DNA from: Achatina immaculata
Lineage: Eukaryota; Mollusca; Gastropoda; Stylommatophora; Achatinidae
NCBI GenBank assembly: GCA_009760885.1
Contig: CM019715.1
Location: 19,892,503 to 19,956,502 of the forward strand
DNA length: 64,000 bases
Reading direction: 5' to 3'
Under the pieces are notes generated by a model. That model was given only the letters and a program-made list of their open reading frames with translations, was not told where the DNA came from and made no database searches. Positions 42,444 to 53,574 of this stretch are shown here, one piece after another (position 1 is the first letter of the stretch; each line of letters starts with the position of its first letter). The position numbers were made by a program, and so were the translations under genes.

Positions 42444-42757
42444 GTAAAGTAAGAGAACACAGTTTTATAGGATTAGACCTCGGAAAAATCGTAGACAAAG
42501 CACTTTAGTGAGACGTGAGAGAAAGAAAAATCACAAGAGAATTACCTGGGATTCGAACCACGGACTCCGGTAGGAGGAGCAGCCGTCTAGCCACGAGAGA
42601 ACAGCGTACTAACAAGCTGCACTATCTCGCACTTGCGGAGTCCGTGGTTCGAATCCCAGGTAATTCTCTTGTGATTTTTCTCTCACGTCTCACTAAAGTG
42701 CTTTGTCTACGATTTTTTGGAGGCCTAATGCTACAAAGCTGTGTTCTCTTACTTTAC
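42444..42757. mobile_element. Foldback element with a tRNA-like head
   Basis: Arms 42444-42569 and 42636-42757 are inverted copies (outermost 19 bp identical; two short blocks differ), separated by a 66-bp centre. On the minus strand the centre reads 'agcttgttagtacgc' (box A-like) and the left arm carries ggttcgaatcccagg (box B). The right arm holds a second, inverted box B. A tRNA-derived SINE whose body was copied in inverse orientation would give this structure. Confidence 0.8.
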
Positions 42758-43794
42758 ACATTATTTCAGACATGGGTAAAAAAATGTAATCAAAGATGTT
42801 TATTTCTGTCTTAGCGTTAGTGATAAAGCGAAGACATTAAGTGAAACTTTAAACTTCCGGCATCTGATATTACTCCGAGAAGTCCGTGACGTGTTGGTTT
42901 TAATTGCTTTACCAGAATAACTAAATTACTAGGACTCGTATGTCCTACTTACTGTTTGTACTTAATGGAAATCTAATCTCACCTTTATTATAATGCTCGT
43001 CGTGAATTCATGAATCAGTTGTCTTGTCTATATTGTCTCTAGGTGGTGTAATTGGCTTCCATAAGTTTTTTTTTCATAACTAAGCCTTATTTTTGCACCA
43101 ACTGACCACTCTATTCCCTCTGTCTAGTGTCTCACTACGCTTAGCGTTTTTGTTTAATGATAAAGACAAGTGATTGGTCTTTCTTCGCCAGCTGCCAAGT
43201 GAAATCAAGTTTGAACGTTTGGCATGTCTGATATCTTTCTTGCCTCGGCTCGACTTTAAAAATAAATGATGAGGTAGTTTAATGTGGGGGGGGGGGGGTT
43301 GTTTAAATTATTACGGCACGGAAGAATAAGGAAGTTCATAGAACAGGAGTGGCCTATTCAGGAATGACTGTATAAAACGACAGGACAAATTATATATTCG
43401 CAAAGTTTGGCCAGTCAAGACAATCCATCAGTTCGCTTAAATAAATACTGAATGTCTTCAACTGTTCGAAGATTTAAATTTTACGGATTGTCAAGAGAAT
43501 TTATAATTAATACTATATCAGAAAATTTCCGAGGGAAAATAATGCTATATAATTGTGAATGAAATTTAAATTAAAATTTCTATGAAATTTCACTTATACA
43601 TAAAGAAATAATTTCACAGCGTGTATACTTGTAATTTTAATGAGCACCTTTGTTCCCACCAGATTAGTATTTGGCCATTAGAAAATTCGAATACTCGTAT
43701 TGTCCGATTATTAAATTCTTATATTCAGAACATATCTAGATATTTTCCAGTTGTTTGTTTATTCTTAATAATTTTCTTACACAGACAGAGATAA
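42758..43794. other. No gene recognised
   Basis: A G-run is at 43284-43297; otherwise AT-rich and unassigned. Confidence 0.4.
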
Positions 43795-43870
43795 TGAATG
43801 AATGAGTGAATAATCTTTATTTTTAAAGGGTAAAGAATTGGGCATGCAGGGCCGTCTTACATTCTGCCCT
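43795..43870 (-). mobile_element. CR1-like LINE 3' end, fragment 1
   Basis: Shares 'aagggtaaagaattgggca' and 'gccgtcttacattctgccct' with 44757-44820 and 45905-45967. Minus-strand 3' tail is a tetranucleotide run (tcat)n. Confidence 0.65.
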
Positions 43871-43929
43871 TCAATATGATATGAACACATAGATAGACAA
43901 ATGGACAGACACACTGACATAGAGAGATT

Positions 43930-43931
43930 TA

Positions 43932-43977
<46 letters not shown>

Positions 43978-43978
43978 G
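43930..43978. repeat. (AG)n microsatellite
   Basis: A nearly pure ag run with one 'aaag' step, preceded by gac-rich sequence. Confidence 0.95.
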
Positions 43979-44756
43979 CAGGAAGACAAGAAATCAGACA
44001 ACACAGACTAACTGATAAATAGGCAGACAGAAAACTGATAGATGGATAGTCAGACGGACAGATTGACATGCATATAGACAGACAGTGAGACAGACTATTG
44101 CAAATTTATCAGTTCTTGATGTGAGGGATAAAACGTTGTTTACAAAGTCCTCGAACCCCACCTACCTTTCCTCTAAACATCACCCCCATTTAGCCATAAC
44201 TCCACCTACCCTTCCTCTAAACATCACCCCCATTTAGCCCCAAACTCCACCTACCCTTACCCCTAAAAATCGCCCCCACATCACCAAACATGACTTTTTG
44301 TCACGGACTTCCTTTCACAAATTTGTGGAAATGGGTCACCGGTAAATTTTCAGGCAACACTAAGATCTAAGAGATGCACCTACGAACACACCTGTGCGTA
44401 GAAAGACTTTCCAGTTCTGCGCTCTAAGAACTGTGAAAAGTCCCAGCACTGTAATTTTGCTGTATATAATACAGGACCATCTAAAACCACTGAACCATGA
44501 GAGCTGTTCCGGATGTACTGACTTGAATGTCACCACGAACGATGTCTATGCTACAAGGAACAGGCAACGATTAATGTTTATTAATTACTGGTTTTGAGAA
44601 TGGGGGTGAATCCAATGAATGCGCTCTATACTGAGTGTGATATTCAGGACCTGACCTTTTACCCAGAAACTGATCCTGGTCATGCTGAAAGGAGATTGTG
44701 CAAATTTGTTTTGCACTGTAGAGGGACAATCTTGAGGAATTTAATTTTGAGGAAAT
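43979..44756. other. No gene; short 45-bp triplication
   Basis: At 44153-44285 three copies of 'cccacctacctttcctctaa' plus 'acatcacccccatttagcc' occur in tandem. The rest is unassigned. Confidence 0.5.
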
Positions 44757-44820
44757 TGAATGAAATTTATTTTCAAAGTGTGAAGAACTGGACATACAGG
44801 CCCGTCTGACTTCTGCTCTT
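44757..44820 (-). mobile_element. CR1-like LINE 3' end, fragment 2
   Basis: Same terminal block as at 43795 and 45905 (plus-strand 'aggcccgtctgacttctgc'), 64 bp only. Confidence 0.6.
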
Positions 44821-45547
44821 ATTTCTCAAGTTTTCTTTCAAACCTAATCATTCACCCATTGCTGTATGTGGGTTTCTAGATGTGCCCTGGGTGTTCAGAC
44901 CTTACTACATCACACTTTTAGCAAGCGACGACGTCAACGTTGGTCATGTGACTGAGCTGTTATTGAACTAGGTCACGAGAAGGGTATGGAAGTAGTATCT
45001 TATCTGTCTACAAGACTAATGAAAGTGTGATTAAACAATGGATATATATGTAAGAGCTTGGAGCTGTTCTTCAGTGTAGAGGTCCTTCCTGAGTCTCGGT
45101 CAAAGTGTTCCTTTGGATGTTGTTGAATGTTGTGTTGTCATTACATATAACATGAGTCAATATACTAAATCGTGCTGTACACATTTGAGGTGCAACTTGT
45201 GTACGACATCAGCCTAGCACTGGCATTACAAACATATGAAAGCAAAATTAAACATGAATATGCAAATATAATACTTATAACTTGTTATCCACACACTCAG
45301 CAGTAACACAAATAAAACATACGATGAAGATATTTCACATTCTCACACATGAACTACATGAATCAAGTTCAAACGCTAAAATAAAACAAAAATAAAATCC
45401 TAGATTTCAGCTTAGAAAATGCAAAAAAAAAAACAACACTAAACGTTTGAGTAGATAATGCAGACTGTCTGGAGAAAGGATGGATGTGTCAGAAGGATGA
45501 TTGGTGAATATGCGATAACCAAAATCTTAAATTAATTCACCTAGTTC
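44821..45547. other. No feature recognised
   Basis: No coding or repeat match seen. An A11 run is at about 45424. Confidence 0.4.
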
Positions 45548-45690
45548 TGGCTGAGATAGGCTGCTGTTACTTCAGTCAGCAAACTGAGATAGGCTGCTGT
45601 TACTTCAGTCAGCAAACTGAGATAGGCTGCTGATACTTCAGTCAGCAAACTGATATAGGCTGCTTTTACTTCAGTCAGCAAACAGTGCAG
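45548..45690. repeat. Four tandem 33-bp units
   Basis: Unit: gagataggctgctgttactt+cagtcagcaaact. Single-base changes only. Confidence 0.9.
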
Positions 45691-46104
45691 GGAAAAGCGT
45701 TTTCATTCAGTCGGTGGAGTCTAACAAGCGTGCCTTTTTATTTCTGGCCCACAACCGGTAAATAAAGTTACTGTGGGTCACTCTCCATCCTACTCAGTGC
45801 TTGCTTTCAAATCTTCACCAAGATATCGGCTGTCCACAAGAAAATACAGTTTAGTTCTTCTAATTACAAATTACAGTCATTCCTGAGTGACTGATTGACT
45901 GATTGATTGATATTTATTTCTAAAGGGTTAAGAATTGGACACGCAGGCCCGTCTGACATTCTGCCTTTATCATACAACTTTCAATCTGTTCCAGACATTC
46001 TACAAATATTCTGCTCATATAACCAGCATAACTAACACTGGAAATCTGAGAGACAAAGAAAAGTATAACATTCACACTTCACTCTTATCCATGGACTCAA
46101 TACA

Positions 46105-46240
46105 GAAAGTAATTGCGTACATATATAAATGACTACAGAAAGTAAATACATACATATATAAATGATTACAGAAAGTAACTACATACATATATAAATGACT
46201 ACAGAAAATAACTACATACATATATAAATGACTATCTACC
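46105..46240. repeat. Four tandem 33-bp units within the CR1-like LINE tail
   Basis: Unit: acagaaagtaactacataca+tatataaatgact. The last unit decays to the right. Confidence 0.88.
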
Positions 46241-46413
46241 AAACAGAAAATTAGTACTTTTCATAATAAACAATTGAACGAGATCGGTGTCTGTAAGAGC
46301 AGTCTAAAATACCTTTTGTGAATCATGGAGGCATGATGTCATGCAATCGACATCAAATTGATATTGGAGGAGTTTGTTGTTGTAGGAAGGAATATAGTTT
46401 ATATTTTTATGTA

Positions 46414-47713
46414 CGCAGGGCGTTCAGAAAGTAATGCACCACATCGTTATTTTTTCAGCTAATAATGAAGATAGCATGAAATTTTGCACACTTTAAACAG
46501 GCATGCCCCGATTGTGTGAACCAAATTGCACCGCAGTCAGCCATACAATATGGCTGCCCTAACCACTGAAATGAAGCAGCGAATTGTGACAGAATTCCTC
46601 GTTGCAGAGAAGGAAACTGTTGTGCACATTCACAAGCATCTATGTGATGTGTATGGAGTTTTGCAGTCGACAGAAGTACAGTCAGTCGTTGGATTAAGAG
46701 AATCAAAGAATCAATAAGTGGAGATAAGCAGTTGCATGATCGGCCGCGCTGTGGACATCCTGCCACAGCCACCAAGGTAGAAATGTTGAAATGCGCTGAG
46801 GGCATTATTCTTACTTATAGGCGTATCACTACTCAACAATTGGACTTAAAGCTGTCAGTCAGCAATGGTAGTGCAAATGCAGTTATAAAAGCTCTCGGAT
46901 TTTCTAAGGTTTGTCCAAGATGGGTTCCTCGAAGTGTCACAAATGAGCATCGATTGCAAAGGAAAGCAATTTCTTCTGAATTGTTGGAGCGTTTCAATGC
47001 TGAGGGAGAGAACTTTTTGGCTAAGATCGTAACAGGTGACGAAACCTGGGCACATCATTTTGAACCTGAGACAAAATGACAGTCAATGGAGTGGCATCAT
47101 CCACAATCACCAGGAAGAAAGAAATTCAAGACAACTTCTTCAGCTGGAAAGGTCATGATCACTGTCTTTTGGGACATTGAAGGTGTGATTCTTTTGGGTG
47201 TTATGCCAAGAAGAGAGACAACCAATTCGCAAGCTTACATTAAGACACCGATAAAAAAACTCAGTCAACGTTTTTGCAAAGTTCAGTCGCACAAGAATCC
47301 AGCAGACCTGCTTCTCCTTCACGACACTGCGCGCCCTCACACAAGTCTGGCAACACGGGAAGCAATCACCAAATTGGGTTGGACTGTATTACCCCATCCA
47401 CCCTATAGTCCCGATCTGGCACCCTCTGATTTCCATCTGTTTAGTCCACTTAAAGATGCACTCCGAATGGTAAGATTTGAAGATGACGAAGGAGTGATTC
47501 ACAGAGCAAAGAAATGGCTACATATCAAGAGAAATTCTGGTATGGGCTAGGAATACATGCACTTGTTTCTTGCTTTCGGAAAGCTGTCAAGTTAATGGGG
47601 ATTATGTTGAATAATACCGATGTTTACATGACATATGTATATTGTGTATAAATTGTTGAATAAACAGCTCCAGAGAAAAACGATGTGGTGCATTACTTTC
47701 TGAACGCCCCTCA
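46414..47713 (+). mobile_element. Mariner element, complete ends, 1300 bp
   Basis: The left end has ggcgttcagaaagtaatgca and the right end its inverse (tgcattactttctgaacgcc), inside terminal inverted repeats of about 30 bp. TA dinucleotides flank both ends (46412-46413 and 47714-47715), the normal Tc1/mariner target duplication. Length is typical of mariner. It sits inside a CR1-like LINE. Confidence 0.92.
46550..47614 (+). pseudogene. Mariner transposase (DD34D), inactive
   Basis: The start region encodes EMKQRIVTEFLVAEKETVVH, the first helix-turn-helix of mariner transposases, in one frame to about 46700; a frameshift moves reading to the frame of RPRCGHPATATKVEML (46740). A stop at 47077-47079 follows FEPETK; reading resumes with SMEWHHPQSPGRKKFKTT. 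A second frameshift near 47535 precedes the end, G-D-Y-V-E then stop. All three catalytic Asp are present: TGDETW, LLHDTARPH, and APSDFHLF, with 34 residues between the second and third. So the catalytic triad is intact but the reading frame has three breaks. Confidence 0.92.
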
Positions 47714-47934
47714 TAGGATGGGAGGGTATTCCAAAGATGTGCAGCAGAATAAGTAAAGCTTTTCTTGTAAAGATCAAGTCTAGGTTTTGGGAGACATATA
47801 TTGTTTAAGCGTTGGCTACATTTTGGGTTAAATCTAAAAATGTTCCATAGATAAAGTGGAGCATGCCGTGAAAGAATTTGATGTACTAACTTGGCTTTGT
47901 TAAAGAGGAACCTGATCTTAAGAGAGCATTAACT

Positions 47935-48290
47935 AGCAGAGTCAAAGTCAACAGACTGGTTACATTAGTTGAGTGAGCTAAACTTAATTAAACAGACTGA
48001 TTACACTAAGTAAATGAGCTAAACTTAATAAACAGACTGATTACATTAGCTGAGTGAGCTAAACTCCATAAACAGACTGGACATATTAAATGAGTGAGCT
48101 AAACTTAATGAACAGATTGATTAATTAACTGAGTGAGCTAAACTTAATGAACGGATTGATTACATTAGCTGAACGAGCTAAACTTAATAAACAGAATGAC
48201 TACATTAACTGAGTGAGCTAAAAGTAACAAATAGACTGAGAAAGTTGTGGAAACTGAACTTAAAAAACAAGCTGAATATATCAACTGAGA
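47935..48290. repeat. Minisatellite, 40-bp unit, about eight copies
   Basis: Unit: aaacttaataaacagactga+ttacattagctgagtgagct. Diverges to the right, then passes into an (ag)n tract at 48325-48388. Confidence 0.88.
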
Positions 48291-48324
48291 GAGAATTTAA
48301 CTTAACAATCGTACTAAATAATAT

Positions 48325-48351
48325 CTGAGAGAGAGAGAGAGAGAAAGAGAA

Positions 48352-48387
<36 letters not shown>

Positions 48388-48388
48388 T
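48325..48388. repeat. (AG)n microsatellite
   Basis: ag run with a few aaag interruptions. Confidence 0.95.
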
Positions 48389-48499
48389 TAACAGACTGAA
48401 AACATTAACTAGCAGTGTGAAACTCAATAAAGAGAATGAAAACACGAACTGAAAGTGTTAAAGTTAAGAGACATTAACTTGAGGGAGTTAAGTGTAACA

Positions 48500-48598
48500 T
48501 TCATTCATTCATTCATTTGCATGTCCCCTGCGGAACTTTGCCTCCCTAACAGCACCCCTGTAGGCCTCTCGGTTGTAAGCAAGATGTCCTGCTGCTGA
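48500..48598 (-). mobile_element. 99-bp L-A 3' fragment with 12-bp target-site duplication
   Basis: ttaagtgtaaca occurs at 48488-48499 and 48599-48610. The insert is the last part of L-A (QQQDILLTTERPTGVLLGRQ-like on the minus strand) with (attc)n at its 3' side. It is the shortest LINE insertion in the window and one of the cleanest. Confidence 0.9.
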
Positions 48599-48610
48599 TT
48601 TAAGTGTAAC

Positions 48611-48883
48611 AAACAACTATTTCATAATTAACTAGTACAAAAGTGTTTCAATTTGATTTGTTTTCATATGAGAACGTAATGAAGTCCTCAAAGTCAGGGT
48701 AGATCGTATTTTCGGTCTTCACTTCCCCATTGTCCCAAAGACAGACTATCAGGACGACTTTCTCAGTAAGGTAAGGGACTGTGCTGTTCTAGAATTGATG
48801 AGAGAATACCAAGAAAATACTTACACCCCGGGAAAGTTGGAAAACTAATGTAGTTAGCCGTCGCCACCACCACTACCACCACC

Positions 48884-48915
<32 letters not shown>

Positions 48916-49461
48916 TATTGGATAAAACGGTCACAATTTCGAATGCCTCGATGTTCCAGAGTAACATAATATTCTGGACTGGTAAAATGTAAAGGTAAAA
49001 TTCCCGTTTCCACGCCATTAAGGCATATTGGGGAACACAGTGTTAGGCCCGTATTTTCCACGACATTCGGCACATGAAAGTCTGATGCATTTTGGACGCT
49101 TTCAAATTATTTGTTTTTAATTTTTCAAATAATCCCAGAAAAGGCAAACATAAATAAACAAACAAACAAATAATCAAACACAAGATAGCAGCTGAATTTC
49201 TAGGAAAAGTAACAGTTGAGCCTTTGTGTTGTATCTGCTGACTTTGCTAAACCTTCATGTATCTGCTGAGATTTGGACTTTGATATCCGACTTACTGTTT
49301 TCTAGTTCTTCAGTCAAAACATCCTTGTCTGTTATGTAACATGTCATCAATGGAAGTTATAAAAGACATGATTAGAAGTGTAAATCTGTATTCTCGGCAA
49401 GCTATTTCACGTTTTTCAGCATATGTCGAGGAGCTTCAGAGCAAGACTTGATAGATCTTTG
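48611..49461. other. No gene; (acc)n/(atc)n microsatellite and a SINE-like scrap
   Basis: An acc/atc trinucleotide run is at 48864-48918. At 48985-49085, 'ggtaaaattcccgtttccac' and 'gttaggcccgtattttcca' match, inverted, the piece at 50775-50925; both look like the 3' half of a SINE related to SINE-A. The rest is unassigned. Confidence 0.55.
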
Positions 49462-49628
49462 AGCTGGAAGCACTGACTTACTCTCCGTGGGCACTGACTT
49501 ACTCTCTGTGGAAACACTGACTTACTTTCCGTGGGCACTGACTTACTCTCTGTGGAAACACTGACTTACTCTCTGTGGAAGCACTGACTTACTCTCTGTG
49601 GAAGCACTGACTTACTCTCTGTAGACCG
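49462..49628. repeat. Seven tandem units of about 23 bp
   Basis: Unit: gcactgacttactctctgtg+gaa, with 'ccgtggg' variants in the first copies. Confidence 0.9.
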
Positions 49629-50438
49629 TGTGGATAACAGTAAAGGCAAGTAGTCAGTTACTCGAAATCGCCGAGTCAAGGTTGTGGGAAATTGCTTTTG
49701 GGCTTTTATTTGTGTTCATCCCGAGGACAATCCAGTATACGCAGGACTGATTTTACGTGATTATCTCTTTATCATTTAAAACACGTACAGCCGCACCTAC
49801 TTAGATGTAGAGGCAGACATTCTCCAACTTCTGAAGCAAAACGTGTGTGTTATGTGCTAGTTGTTTATTTGTACCGTATGAGGCTCAGATATAACGAGTT
49901 TCCAATCCACAACTCTAACATGAGAGTACATTTCGCTTTCCACTTTACTACCTCAGCGCTCACATCAAAAGTACAGCCGTGCTTCAATTTATATTAGCTG
50001 GGCCAAATACGAGTGCGGACAGTGGTATTAAAGACTCATATTTCAATAAGAAATGTCACATTCTGTTACAAAAGGAGAAGAGTTCTGTGTGAAAGAAAAA
50101 CTCGTACTGGATAAAAGAGGTGAAGTAAATCACGTGATGAAAACTATTTTCAGCACCAGCCACACCCCCACCCCCAAAATAAATTTTTTTTAATCGACTA
50201 AAAATTGCGAGTTATTTCTTTGGACTTTTTTTCACTTGTATAAAGTTTAGATAAAATGACAATCATGCCTCATGCGCATAATGGTAGAAAAATAGCCCAT
50301 AATGAAGTTGCCATATTAATTAAAAGATGGAATATACGTTCATGATCTTCCTGCGAATACGAATTCTTATACTGCGTTCACAACTTTCATTACACGCTGG
50401 CGGGAATAGGTTAGAGTTCCAGAATCGAGCACAAAACT
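49629..50438. other. No feature recognised
   Basis: Unassigned sequence; a T/A-rich run near 50185. No coding signal. Confidence 0.4.
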
Positions 50439-50439
50439 C

Positions 50440-50768
50440 CTAGAGTACTGTGTATTATGTGTTATTTATCCGAAGCTAGGTTCCGTCTAGAGTACTGTGT
50501 ATTATGTGTTATTTATCCGAAGCTAGGTTCCGTCTAGAGTACTGTGTATTATGTGTTATTTATCCGAAGCTAGGTTCCGTCTAGAGTACTGTGTATTATG
50601 TGTTATTTATCCGAAGCTAGGTTCCGTCTAGAGTACTATGTATTATGTGTTATTTATCCGAAGCTAGGTTCCGTCTAGAGTACTATGTATTATGTGTTAT
50701 TTATCCGAAGCTAGGTTCCGCCTAGAGTACTGTGTATTATGCGTTATTTATCCGAAGCTAGGCTCCGT
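50440..50768. repeat. Seven near-identical 47-bp units
   Basis: Unit: tagagtactgtgtattatgt+gttatttatccgaagctagg+ttccgtc. Copies differ by one or two bases (g/a in 'ctgtg', t/c in the last units), which suggests recent growth. Confidence 0.95.
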
Positions 50769-50774
50769 AAATAT

Positions 50775-50925
50775 TCTGCATGGCCAGTCTGGGAAGGTAA
50801 AGCGGCCAGGCATGATACTGACCACATTACACTTTCATGTGCCAAAGGTCATGGAAAATACCGGCCTAACACTGTATTCTCAAATATGCCTTAATGGCAT
50901 GGAAACGGGAATTTTACCTTCTTAT
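50775..50925 (+). mobile_element. SINE-A-related 3' fragment
   Basis: 'gggaaggtaaagcggccagg', 'catgatactgaccacattac' parallel SINE-A; the end differs ('gccttaatggcatggaaacg'), matching the inverted piece at 48985. A sister SINE subfamily is likely. Confidence 0.7.
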
Positions 50926-50929
50926 ATAT

Positions 50930-52572
50930 TTATATTCTGATCGCTTGTTAAATTTAAACAAGATTATTTTATGTGAACTCTGAGCTAACCTGAATTAGTA
51001 GCATTTATCTTTAAACAGTTGTAAGTGTAATTTTTAGTAATAGATAATAAAATTCAGCCCGTCATGATTTTCTTGCAAACAGACCCATCGAAGCCCGCCA
51101 CAAGTCAGTGTCTCTGTACGGCATTCGCTGTATGCTTTACCACATACAAATGTACCCAGTGCAGCAATCCCTCTTGAGCTGTGATTCTCAAGCTTTTGTT
51201 GGCTGTGGAAAACTCCTCCTCACCCCCAGCCTTTTCCGGCACGCGAATAGTGTGGAGCTCTCATTCAAAATAAAGCAACGATGCTAAGAATTTTTTTTAA
51301 TCAAGTCAATCCATTTTCATTTGCGTGGACATCCAAAATCTTTATGTAGGCTCCCTGGCTAAGAACCTTTGCTCTCCCTGGCTAAGAACCTCTGCTCTCC
51401 CTGGCTAAGAACCTCTGTTTCTGAGTGAATCTTACATGTCTTGTAGGAGAGACAATTAACACATATTTATTTGCAACACATGCGCAATGTCAAGAGCAGA
51501 GTTAAATGAAGGCTGGGGGTTACTGGAATATTACAAGGCGGATACACTGTATCAGCTACTGCTAGGACTTTTGTGTAAATCATTGAGCACTTCGTTTGTG
51601 GCAAAGGCGATTCCAGAACACTGGGATTATTTTTAAGCTACCAGACATGGCCGTTAATTTTTTTGCTCTTCATTTACAGAATTGGTTTCTGTCTGTCACA
51701 ATCCATGCAGGCAACGTCCATGGTCTGCGTAGAATCAATTGATAATGTGAAGCGACGACTACGAGATAGTGAACATGGGGGCTCATTGGTCCGGCTGCAC
51801 AGCGTTCACTGTTACGTCGTTACTGTCTTGCTCGCTTGTGAGTGCCGTATGGTGCTAGGGACGTAATGGTTTGGGAAGGCTTTATTATACATCTGGTGGC
51901 CGTTCAGGGCAGCCCTGACACGACTTCGGGTTCGAGATGAAATTGCAAGCCATTTCTGTTAACACTTCAACATTCGTCTTCTTGTATCTCTTGTCGTCTG
52001 ATCAGAGCTTAAACGTGCTCAGACTGAAATCTAACCGCGGTAAGCAAATTTCTGGGACACAGTATAAATCCAACATGCGAGGGATGAGCTCCAATACAGA
52101 CTTCACTGCTTTGCCACAGCACGAACAAAGCTTCATGAACTGGAGGTGTAATACTTTTGCGATGGAGGCAGAAAATCATTTAGTCTTTCTTTGCTCGTCC
52201 GACTGACTCCTTGATGCTAGGCAGTGGCGGCTATACACGATGCTGACTGTGAACCTTGGGTGACATTAGACAGTTGTCGCAGTCCGCTTCGCACTGCACT
52301 TGTTTTTGATGTTCATTAATGGCTCTATCACAAAGTCATTTTAGTTTGCCATTACTAAATCAAAATGTTGCTGTCATCTTTTCAAAATTAAAAAAAAAAC
52401 CATCTGGCAAAACATTCTTTCCATGATCAGTTACTTATGCTGCTCAGTGTTGCTATATCAATATTTCAGCACAGGACTGAACATCGAAAGTAGTCTCTTG
52501 AGGATCCTTGTGACAAAAAAGGAAAAAAAAAGTATTAAGTAGGTCTATGCCACCTTCAAATTTCTGATCTTT
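50930..52572. other. No gene recognised; a 21-bp triplication at about 51350-51415
   Basis: 'ctccctggctaagaacctct' occurs three times. Two open frames (51663-51866 and 51937-52206, plus strand) have no motif that I recognise and no flanking exon support. Confidence 0.4.
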
Positions 52573-52584
52573 AGTCATAGATCA

Positions 52585-53562
52585 ACAGTAAGAATAAATG
52601 GTGAAACAACAACTTGATTTGACATAAAACAGGGGGTCCGTCAGGGGTGCATATTGTCACCTTAATTTAACTTGTATACTGAAAATATAATGAGGAATGT
52701 TAGAGAAGATGTAACAAAGAATATTACGATGCCATAACAATTGGAGGTTATGAAATACCGGAGATTAGATATGCTGATGACACAGTGTTACTGTCCACAA
52801 CACAAAGAGGAATGGAAAAACTAATTATGTCAGTCCGTAAGAACAGCGAAGAGCAGAACCCCTATCTTAATGCAAAGAAAACTAAATTGATGACAACTGA
52901 CAAAACAAACAAAGCAGCTGAAATATATATCACTGAGGAAAAATTGGAAGAAGTGGAGAGTTTTGAATATCTAGGATCACTACTAACTAATAATGGAGAT
53001 ACAATGAGGGAAATTAAAAGGAGGACATCTATCGCTCTTCAGAAAGTAAAACAAATAAAGAATCGGTGGAGAGGAGCAGACAGAACTACAAAAATAAGAT
53101 TTTTAAGGGCATGCATCTTTCCCATCGCAACATATGCCTGTGAGACCTGGACACTTAACAAAACAGCTGAGAAACACATAAATGCCTTTGAATGTAAATG
53201 CTACAGAAGAGTTCTCCAAACATCATGGACACAAAAAAGAACAAATATATCTATACCACAAGAGCTTAATATTGAAGAAGGCTGGCTAGTAAAGAGGATT
53301 AAAGAGAGAAAACGTAAATATTTTGGACATATTAAACATCATGATAATTTAGAGAAGACCGTATTGGAAGGATACATAATGGGAAAAAGAAAAAGAGGAA
53401 GATCAAAACGAAGATGGTTGCAAGATATCGTTGACGATCTGCAAATGGATGCCGCATCAGCAGGCCAACTTGCTCACAACCGAGAGGCCTACAGGAGTGC
53501 TGTTTGGGAGGCAAAGTTCCGCAAGGGACATGCAAATGAATGAATGAATGAATGAATGAATG
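52585..53562 (+). mobile_element. L-A copy, best preserved, with 12-bp target-site duplication
   Basis: agtcatagatca occurs at 52573-52584 and 53563-53574. The insert begins in the RT just before GVRQGCILSP, has two small deletions near 52664 and 52711, keeps RYADDTVLLSTT, and is then open for over 250 codons to 53543 through YLGSLLTNNGDTMREIKRRT and ETWTLNKTAEKHINAFECKC to the stop. It ends in (gaat)n (53536-53562). 5'-truncated: no endonuclease. Confidence 0.92.
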
Positions 53563-53574
53563 AGTCATAGATCA

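Larger units (their letters stand above)
45895..47925 (-). mobile_element. CR1-like LINE C-terminus and 3' end, split by mariner
   Basis: Minus strand from about 47914 to 47718 is open without a start: NKAKLVHQILSRHAPLYLWN, then RLNNICLPKPRLDLYKKSFT and YSAAHLWNTLPS. This is the R-x-x-x-S-x-x-x-L-W-N-x-L-P end of many CR1/Jockey-type LINEs. The sequence is interrupted by the mariner element and resumes at 46411 towards a 3' end at 45895 with (tcaa)n tail. A small 33-bp array sits inside it. Confidence 0.75.

Noticed and set aside
42540..42670. Functional tRNA gene
   Set aside because: Box A and box B are present but no cloverleaf could be drawn, and the box B arm is part of a long inverted repeat.
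51663..52206. Two adjacent plus-strand ORFs as exons of a gene
   Set aside because: No recognisable motif and no convincing splice sites joining them.
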